A stretch of DNA of 11,259 nucleotides from JALOOE01 sp964423545 (GTDB lineage Bacteria > Chloroflexota > Anaerolineae > CG2-30-64-16). The stretch is from NCBI GenBank assembly GCA_964423545.1, contig CAYRFV010000188.1, forward strand, positions 1 through 11,259, given 5' to 3'. Shown in pieces: positions 6,820 through 11,259 of this stretch; position 1 is the stretch's first letter, and the number at the start of each line of letters is the position of its first letter. Below the pieces are notes generated by a model that was not told the origin of the DNA, ran no database searches, and saw only the letters and a list, made by a program, of their open reading frames with translations. The translations under genes were made by a program, and so were the position numbers.

Positions 6820-7116
6820 TCAAGTGAAATCCTGGTCGCACATGTCGGTCACATCGCGCTCGCGCAACAGGCTCATCCGCCAGGTGGCGATGTGCGGCAC
6901 GACATAGGGCAAGAGGCGCAGGGTGTAGTAAGGCGGCAGAACCGGCACCCCCAACAGGTCACCGAAGACGATGAGGATGAACATGTGCTCGAGCTGGCTG
7001 CGCTCCTTGCGCAGCTCGCGCACCATCTCGTAAACGGTAGCGCCGTAGAGGATATCGCGTAGAGCCCGGCCGAAGCTCCCCAAGCGAGACAGTGACGGGC
7101 GTGAAGGAGGGATCAA
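6820..7116 (-). CDS. Small ATPase-operon protein 2 (98 aa), unknown family, TTG start
   Basis: Paralogue of the 88-aa protein downstream, with the core EHMFILIVFGDLLGVPVLPP (43-62), YYTLRLLPYVVPHIATW (63-79) and tail LRERDVTDMCDQDFT. The N-terminal alignment (SFGRALRDILYG against SWLDGVKSVLYG) shows that the protein must start upstream of residue 14. The frame stays open far upstream, but the likely start is the TTG at 7116, which overlaps the TGA of the thioredoxin-like gene (TTGA) and has GGAGAG seven bases before it. No ATG is available near that point. The product has a hydrophobic, proline-containing centre and charged ends, with no signal peptide. No named family is recognised. It is probably co-translated with the CxxC protein. 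Confidence 0.78.
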   Translation of the reverse strand: MIPPSRPSLSRLGSFGRALRDILYGATVYEMVRELRKERSQLEHMFILIVFGDLLGVPVLPPYYTLRLLPYVVPHIATWRMSLLRERDVTDMCDQDFT

Positions 7117-7547
7117 GCCGAGACTCTCCGTCCCAGGCAGTCGCATACCGCCTGCTCCAACGCCTCCTGCTCGCATCCCACGACCTTGCGCCGACCGTCG
7201 ATGACGAACGTGGGATAGCGGCGCACACGGAAGCGCAGCGCCTTCGCCAGGCCCGGCAACGAGCGGGGATCGTAGATGCGGATGCGCAGCTGGTCGCGAT
7301 AGCGGTGTGCCAGGTCGAAAACCAGCGCCGAAAGGCGGCCAAATTCGGCCTGCCACTCGGCCGGCAAGTCATCGAGTCCCCGTTGGGCCGGGGCCTTGTC
7401 CAACTCTGCGCGCGCCATGAGCGCCTCGCACGATTGGCAAAGGCCCCAGCCCTCCGGGATGAGCGCAATGACGTCCACCGGGATGGGCATCCTTGACCCT
7501 GTAGCCCCTGGCCCTGTCGGGGCGGTACCGGGCGCGGCCGTCGTCAC
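7113..7547 (-). CDS. Thioredoxin-fold CxxC protein
   Basis: The 144-aa product looks like a small thioredoxin/glutaredoxin-fold protein: a strand VDVIALIPEGWG is followed by C37-Q-S-C40, then a helix, the strand LRIRIYDPRS, and RRYPTFVIDGRR, where P112 is the typical cis-proline before the strand that carries substrate. C125, C135 and C137 near the C-terminus are additional thiols. It resembles the thioredoxin-like proteins that accompany transporters, but I cannot name its subfamily. The first 19 residues are Ala/Pro/Gly/Thr-rich and may be a disordered leader. Start: GTG 7547 has GGAGG four bases upstream. The alternative ATG 7490, where the fold begins, has no good ribosome site. It lies 30 bases after the cstA-like gene and overlaps the next start by four bases. 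Confidence 0.75.
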   Translation of the reverse strand: MTTAAPGTAPTGPGATGSRMPIPVDVIALIPEGWGLCQSCEALMARAELDKAPAQRGLDDLPAEWQAEFGRLSALVFDLAHRYRDQLRIRIYDPRSLPGLAKALRFRVRRYPTFVIDGRRKVVGCEQEALEQAVCDCLGRRVSA

Positions 7548-7577
7548 ATCACCTCCGCACCGCGGCGTCGACCACTG

Positions 7578-9338
7578 CTAGGCGCCAGCCTTGGCCGGCA
7601 TTCCGGATGCATAGCGGCGCAATGCCTGCAGGCCATCCCAGGCCAGGAAGAAGGCGGCGACAATCAGGATTACGCAGACGGCGCCGATGAGCACCTGTGC
7701 CAGGGTGAACTCGGCGACATTGGCGATCTTGTTCGCGACGGGATCCGCGGTCTTCGGCAGGTTGATGAAGAACGCTTCGTAGGCCTTGTACAGCAGGGCC
7801 GCCACGGTCGTGACGAACATGAAGGCGAAGGGGATCAGCGTCCACACGTACTTTTTTCCCTTCGACATCAGCCAGGCGGTCACCAGCAACAGCGCCAACG
7901 AGGCCATGAGCTGGTTGGCTGCGCCGAACACGACCCAGATCTGCAAGAAAGGCACCAGCCAGATCAGCGCCAGGGTCAACACGAGAGCCAGGATCGTGCC
8001 CACATGGACATTGCGGATCGCTGGAATGCGATCGCCCAGCGCCTCAGCGCTGGCCACCCGCATGAAGCGCACCACCAGGTACATGATGGTGAGCGCCATC
8101 AGGGTCAGGAAGACCGCGCCGTACGCCACACCGAATCCCATCGGCAGGCCCCACTGGTTCATGAAGGTCGCTAACCCCACCGAGAAGACCTTGGCGGGGG
8201 CAGCGGCGCCGCCGGCCGTCACGTAGCCCTGGTAGCTGCCGAACGCCACCGTTGCGGTCAGGAATGCGACCGTGGCGAAGACCATTTCCAGGAACATGGC
8301 GCCGCCGCCGACAAAGAGGGCGTCCGTCTCCTTCTCCAACTGGCGCGCGGTGCCCGAAGAGCTTACCAGGCTATGCCAGCCGGAGATCGCGCCGCAGGCG
8401 ATGGTGACGAAGAGCATCGGCCAGAGCGGCCCCAGGCCGGCCACGTTGAAGGTGCGATACGCGGGGAAGTTGCCCATGTCAGGCCGCCAGATCAGCAGGC
8501 CCAAGATGCCGCCCAGAATGCCCAGGAACACGATCCAGAAGGCAACGTAGTTGATGGGCTGCGCCCAACGCCAGATTGGCAGCACCGCGCCCAGGTAGCA
8601 GATGATCACCACCAGCAGGCTGCCGACGAACTTGGCCTGGGTGACTTGCAGGAAGAGGGTCGGGCTGGCCTGGCCGCCTGATACGCCCAGGATGGCGGAC
8701 ATGATGTCCGTGGCGAGCTGGGTGGTGCCGATCCAGACGCCCACGAAAGCGAGCGCGACGGTGACCACCGACGTCAGGATGATGTCCTGCTTCCACTTGT
8801 AGGTCATCTGCCCCGCCAGGATGCCCACCAGGATCACGAGGATGACGCCGAGCGGGACCGCGGGGTTGGTGAACAGGTTGAAGCCGACCTGGACCCCGAA
8901 CGAGCCCATGATCAGCCACAGATAGAAGTAGATGAAGGTGATGAGGATCGCCCGCGAACGCGGAGAGATGAGCCGATAGCTCAGCGCGCCGAACGACTGG
9001 CCCTCTTCGCGCACGCCCATGATGATGCTGCTGTAGTCCTGAACCCATCCGATGAAGAAGGTGCCGAGGACGATCCACAGCAGCGCCGGCAGCCAGCCCC
9101 ACTGGACGGCAATGATGGGGCCAAGGATAGGACCCAGGGCGGCAATGGATTTGAACTGATAACCGAAGAGGACATTGCGGTTTGCCGGGGTGAAATCCAC
9201 TCCATCCATGTACATCTTGGCTGGGGTGGCCTTCTTGTCGTCGGGCTGGAGCACGTTGCGGTTGATGCTCCTGGCATACAGCCAGTATCCAGCCACTAGC
9301 GACAGGACGCTGATCAGAAGAACTGCAAGCGCATTCAT
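7578..9338 (-). CDS. cstA: CstA-family transporter (carbon starvation protein A)
   Basis: CstA-family proteins are multi-spanning inner-membrane transporters for peptides or pyruvate, induced on carbon starvation in enterobacteria. The 586-aa product has family landmarks: MDGVDFTPANRNVLFGYQF near residues 45-65, ALGPILGPIIAVQWGWLPALLW just after, WVQDYSSIIMGVREEGQSFG (charged loop), and CGAISGWHSLVSSSGTARQL in the middle, followed by many hydrophobic spans to the C-terminus. It is shorter than E. coli CstA (about 700 aa) but in the range of other family members. Start: ATG 9338 with AGGAGGGG eight bases upstream. The upstream extension to 9506 is not membrane-like and crosses the leader. No small YbdD/YjiX-type partner gene, common beside enterobacterial cstA, is visible. 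First gene of the six-gene operon. Confidence 0.92.
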   Translation of the reverse strand: MNALAVLLISVLSLVAGYWLYARSINRNVLQPDDKKATPAKMYMDGVDFTPANRNVLFGYQFKSIAALGPILGPIIAVQWGWLPALLWIVLGTFFIGWVQDYSSIIMGVREEGQSFGALSYRLISPRSRAILITFIYFYLWLIMGSFGVQVGFNLFTNPAVPLGVILVILVGILAGQMTYKWKQDIILTSVVTVALAFVGVWIGTTQLATDIMSAILGVSGGQASPTLFLQVTQAKFVGSLLVVIICYLGAVLPIWRWAQPINYVAFWIVFLGILGGILGLLIWRPDMGNFPAYRTFNVAGLGPLWPMLFVTIACGAISGWHSLVSSSGTARQLEKETDALFVGGGAMFLEMVFATVAFLTATVAFGSYQGYVTAGGAAAPAKVFSVGLATFMNQWGLPMGFGVAYGAVFLTLMALTIMYLVVRFMRVASAEALGDRIPAIRNVHVGTILALVLTLALIWLVPFLQIWVVFGAANQLMASLALLLVTAWLMSKGKKYVWTLIPFAFMFVTTVAALLYKAYEAFFINLPKTADPVANKIANVAEFTLAQVLIGAVCVILIVAAFFLAWDGLQALRRYASGMPAKAGA

Positions 9339-9504
9339 GAGACAAGCCCCTCCTGAGAGCCAAGCCCAAACAGCGGGCCACACATGACGGTATCCACGAC
9401 GATACGGCACAAACAGGCAAGGCTGCTGAATCTGGTCTCGATCACACCTCCTCTGTCCCTGACGGACGGACCTCGGTTCGCAACAGGCTCCTTTCGTAAG
9501 GAGC
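9339..9504 (-). promoter_or_regulatory. Long 5' leader of the cstA operon with hairpin at the start
   Basis: From the predicted transcription start near 9504 to the cstA ATG is about 165 nt, long for a bacterial leader. It begins with a 7-bp inverted repeat GCTCCTT-ACGA-AAGGAGC (9487-9504 on the minus strand), which could be an operator or a 5' RNA hairpin hiding AAGGAG. Downstream lies a second strong ribosome-site-like AGGAGG (9447-9452). A 36-codon frame from GTG 9445 ends at 9335 in an ATGA overlap with cstA. Whether it is translated is unclear because its GTG sits only one base from AGGAGG. Confidence 0.4.
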
Positions 9505-9510
9505 ATTCCA

Positions 9511-9540
9511 ATTCTAGCACCATCCCCCCCGACAAGTCAA
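9511..9540 (-). promoter_or_regulatory. Sigma70-type promoter of the cstA operon
   Basis: On the minus strand TTGACT (9540-9535) and TAGAAT (9516-9511) are separated by 18 bases, each one mismatch from consensus. TG one base before the -10 makes it an extended -10 as well. The spacer contains a run of seven G. It faces cstA and lies back to back with the promoter of the TPR gene. Confidence 0.7.
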
Positions 9541-9549
9541 GCGCGCAAG

Positions 9550-9578
9550 TTGACCGTTAGGGCGGCGACCCGTATACT
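9550..9578 (+). promoter_or_regulatory. Sigma70-type promoter of the TPR-panE operon
   Basis: TTGACC (9550-9555) and TATACT (9573-9578) have an ideal 17-base spacer, each with one mismatch to consensus. The expected start of transcription is about 9585, giving a leader of roughly 20 nt before ATG 9606. Its -35 box lies nine bases from the -35 box of the opposing cstA promoter; GTCAA and TTGAC form an inverted repeat, so one bound regulator or polymerase could block both. Confidence 0.72.
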
Positions 9579-9605
9579 CGTGCGTAGAAGTGCACGGAGG
9601 ATCGG

Positions 9606-10205
9606 ATGGCGCCACCACTCTTGTTGGCCCTGACCGGCCTGCTCTACATCCTGCTGCTCGGCGGGTTGTCGTTCCTGCGCCGGGAGGGGCTGTCTGCTCG
9701 CTTTGCGATCGAGGCGGTGGCCATCACTGCAGGAGTGATCGCGCTGTCCGCGGTCGCCGGCGTCTGGGCCAACCCGGCGATCCTCGTGGCGCTGCTCTAC
9801 CTGGTGACGATGCGCGTCCGGCTGCTGATCGACGTGGGCAACCTGCTGGCGCGCCGCGGCGACCGGCAGCATGCGGACGCGGTTTACCGGCTGGCGCTGC
9901 GGCTGTGGCCCGACGAGGCGGGCCGGCTGCTGGTCCGGCTCAACCAGGGGGTGCTGGCGCTGCACAACGGCCGGCCCGACGAGGCGATCGCTACCTTCGA
10001 GCAGGTGTTGTCCGCGGCCGACTCGGGCTTCCTGGGGCCCAAGCATCAGTCCGCGTGCTACTACAACCTCGGCGTGGCCTATCTGCGCAAGGGGCTCGAC
10101 GCGCAGGCCACGCTGGCGTTCAACGCCGTGCTGGACACCTGGCCCGCTTCGGAATACGCGCGCTACGCGACGATTGCCCTCGAGCGCCGCAAGCAGGCTC
10201 GTTAG
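9606..10205 (+). CDS. Membrane-anchored TPR-repeat protein
   Basis: The 199-aa product starts with hydrophobic segments at about 4-23, 34-53 and 58-69, so it is anchored in the membrane by two or three spans. The rest is made of TPR-like helical repeats: about 76-104 (NLLARRGDRQHADAVYRLAL), 113-140 (QGVLALHNGRPDEAIATFEQ) and 149-182 (YYNLGVAYLRKGLDAQATLA), each with the small-residue/Ala/Tyr spacing of TPRs. Such proteins are protein-interaction scaffolds; nothing shows an enzymatic activity. Start: ATG 9606 with GGAGG five bases upstream, about 20 nt after a predicted transcription start. It ends 24 bases before the PanE-like gene, so the two form an operon, although no functional link is obvious. 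Confidence 0.85.
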   Translation: MAPPLLLALTGLLYILLLGGLSFLRREGLSARFAIEAVAITAGVIALSAVAGVWANPAILVALLYLVTMRVRLLIDVGNLLARRGDRQHADAVYRLALRLWPDEAGRLLVRLNQGVLALHNGRPDEAIATFEQVLSAADSGFLGPKHQSACYYNLGVAYLRKGLDAQATLAFNAVLDTWPASEYARYATIALERRKQAR

Positions 10206-10229
10206 GGCCGCGCGACGCCGGGAGGGACG

Positions 10230-11177
10230 ATGCGCATCGCGATCATGGGCGCCGGCGGGGTCGGCGGCTACTTCGGCGGCCTGCTGGCGCAAGCCGGCGA
10301 GGAGGTCACCTTCATCGCGCGCGGCGCGCATCTGGATGCGATCCGGTCGGCCGGGCTGCGCGTCGAGAGCGTCCACGGCGACTTCGTCGTCCATCCGGCG
10401 CAGGCCACCGACGCGCCGGCCACGGTCGGCCCGGTCGACCTGGTAATCTTTGCGACCAAGACGTATCAGATCGAGGCGGCCGCCAAGGCGATGCGGCCGC
10501 TGGTGGGGCCGGAGACGGCCGTCCTTCCGCTCCACAACGGGCTGGACGCCTCGGAGCGCACCCTCGCCGTGCTGGGGTCCGCGGCGGTGCTGGGCGGCAT
10601 CTGCCAGGTGGGCAGCGTCCTCGCCGCGCCCGGGGTGATCCGGCAGATGACGCACTTCCGCCGCGTGGTGGCGGGCGAGCTGGCCGGCCCGATCACCCCG
10701 CGCGTGGAGCGCATTGTCGCCGCGCTACGGGCCGCGGGGGTCCAGGCCGAGGCGTCCGACGACATCCGCCGGGTGCGCTGGACCAAGTTCCTCTTCATCG
10801 CGCCCTACAGCGGCGTCGGCGCAGTCACGCGCGTGCCGATTGGCGCGTTCCGGACCTGTCCGCCCGCGCGCGACCTGCTGGAGCAGGCGATGCGGGAGAT
10901 CGAGGCCGTAGCCCGCGGCCAGGGGGTGGCGCTCGACGCCGACATCGTCGCCCGCACCCTGGCATTCTGCGACGGCGTCGAGCCGGGCATGATGGCCTCG
11001 ATGCAGCGCGATCTGCTCGACGGCCGGCCCTCGGAGCTGGAGTCATTGATCGGCGCGATGGTGCGCTTCGGCGAGGAGCTCGGGGTTGCGACGCCGGCGT
11101 TCCGGTTCCTCTACGCCGCGCTGCTGCCCCAGGAGCAGCAAGCGCGAGCCGGCCTCACCGGGCCGCAGCCGGCCTGA
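10230..11177 (+). CDS. panE: 2-dehydropantoate 2-reductase (PanE/ApbA family)
   Basis: PanE reduces 2-dehydropantoate to pantoate with NADPH in the pantothenate/coenzyme A pathway. The 315-aa protein has the N-terminal dinucleotide motif GAGGVGG (7-13), ATKTYQ (75-80), HNGL (102-105), the catalytic lysine in RWTKFLF (K186), and the C-terminal signature SMQRDLLDGRPSELESLIG (257-275), with the substrate-contact Ser, Asp and Glu in place. Start: ATG 10230 with GGAGGG three bases upstream. Homologues with other 2-oxoacid substrates exist, so the pantoate assignment is likely but not proved, and no panB or panC lies nearby. The last codons and the stop lie in the first, degenerate copy of a 20-bp tandem repeat, giving a Gly/Pro/Ala-rich tail after residue 305. 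Confidence 0.9.
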   Translation: MRIAIMGAGGVGGYFGGLLAQAGEEVTFIARGAHLDAIRSAGLRVESVHGDFVVHPAQATDAPATVGPVDLVIFATKTYQIEAAAKAMRPLVGPETAVLPLHNGLDASERTLAVLGSAAVLGGICQVGSVLAAPGVIRQMTHFRRVVAGELAGPITPRVERIVAALRAAGVQAEASDDIRRVRWTKFLFIAPYSGVGAVTRVPIGAFRTCPPARDLLEQAMREIEAVARGQGVALDADIVARTLAFCDGVEPGMMASMQRDLLDGRPSELESLIGAMVRFGEELGVATPAFRFLYAALLPQEQQARAGLTGPQPA

Positions 11178-11259
11178 CGAAACAGCGTCCGGCCTGACAA
11201 AACGGCGTCCGGCCTGACAAAACGGCGTCCGGCCTGACAAAACGGCGTCCGGCCTGACA
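11165..11259. repeat. 20-bp tandem repeat, about 4.75 copies, cut by window end
   Basis: The unit GCGTCCGGCCTGACAAAACG repeats with period 20 at 11185, 11205, 11225 and 11245 (the last cut by the window edge). A divergent first copy at 11165-11184 differs at several bases and contains the panE stop codon TGA (11175-11177). The three complete later copies are identical, so the array expanded recently. It shows no CRISPR layout, because there are no unique spacers. Confidence 0.93.

Noticed and set aside
9537..10655. Minus-strand frame of 372 codons opposite TPR-panE
   Set aside because: Antisense shadow with low-complexity His/Gln/Arg/Asp composition; no ribosome site or motif.
9590..11197. 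Plus-strand frame of 535 codons over the TPR and panE genes
   Set aside because: It shadows two genes with clear family motifs and ribosome sites; its composition is Arg/Gly/Ala-dominated with no domain pattern.
11165..11259. Repeat array as CRISPR
   Set aside because: The copies are directly tandem at period 20 with no unique spacers between repeats, and no cas gene is present.

Overview
The window is GC-rich bacterial DNA, probably from a draft or metagenome assembly: a run of 10 N sits inside one gene. The best taxonomic hint is Chloroflexota. The 143-residue protein at 694-1125 resembles a family I recall mainly from that phylum (often listed as 'pilus assembly protein CpaE'), and paired ArsA-like ATPases are common there. 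This is inference from remembered family resemblance, not a search.

Layout. (1) 1-60: a terminator-like hairpin of an upstream gene. (2) 71-697 (+): mobA, molybdenum cofactor guanylyltransferase, meeting tail to tail with the Chloroflexota-type protein at 694-1125 (-). (3) 1362-4395 (+): a tight three-gene carbohydrate operon with ATGA overlaps, made of a ribulose-phosphate 3-epimerase-like TIM barrel, a Gfo/Idh/MocA oxidoreductase and a zinc-dependent medium-chain dehydrogenase. The last gene is interrupted by the N gap and by a faulty contig join. (4) 4395-4427: a 15-bp GC hairpin between convergent operons. (5) 9338 down to 4443 (-): a six-gene unit, in transcription order a CstA-type transporter, a thioredoxin-fold CxxC protein, two paralogous small proteins (98 and 88 aa), and two paralogous ArsA/Get3-type ATPases. 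(6) 9511-9578: back-to-back sigma70-type promoters. (7) 9606-11177 (+): a membrane-anchored TPR protein and a PanE/ApbA-type 2-dehydropantoate 2-reductase. (8) 11165-11259: a 20-bp tandem repeat that contains the panE stop codon and runs off the window.

The most interesting part is the minus-strand operon. Its two ATPases are degenerate in complementary ways. One keeps the DTAPT switch II motif but has Asn for the switch I Asp and lacks the following Gly-His. The other keeps the switch I Asp and the Gly-His but has DLVPL for DTAPT. Neither contains cysteine, which argues against arsenite binding and for an obligate Get3-like heterodimer. The two small proteins share a strongly conserved core that I cannot assign to a named family. 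I propose, as inference, that each small protein is a partner or client of the ATPase pair, acting at the membrane with the CxxC protein and perhaps serving the CstA transporter.
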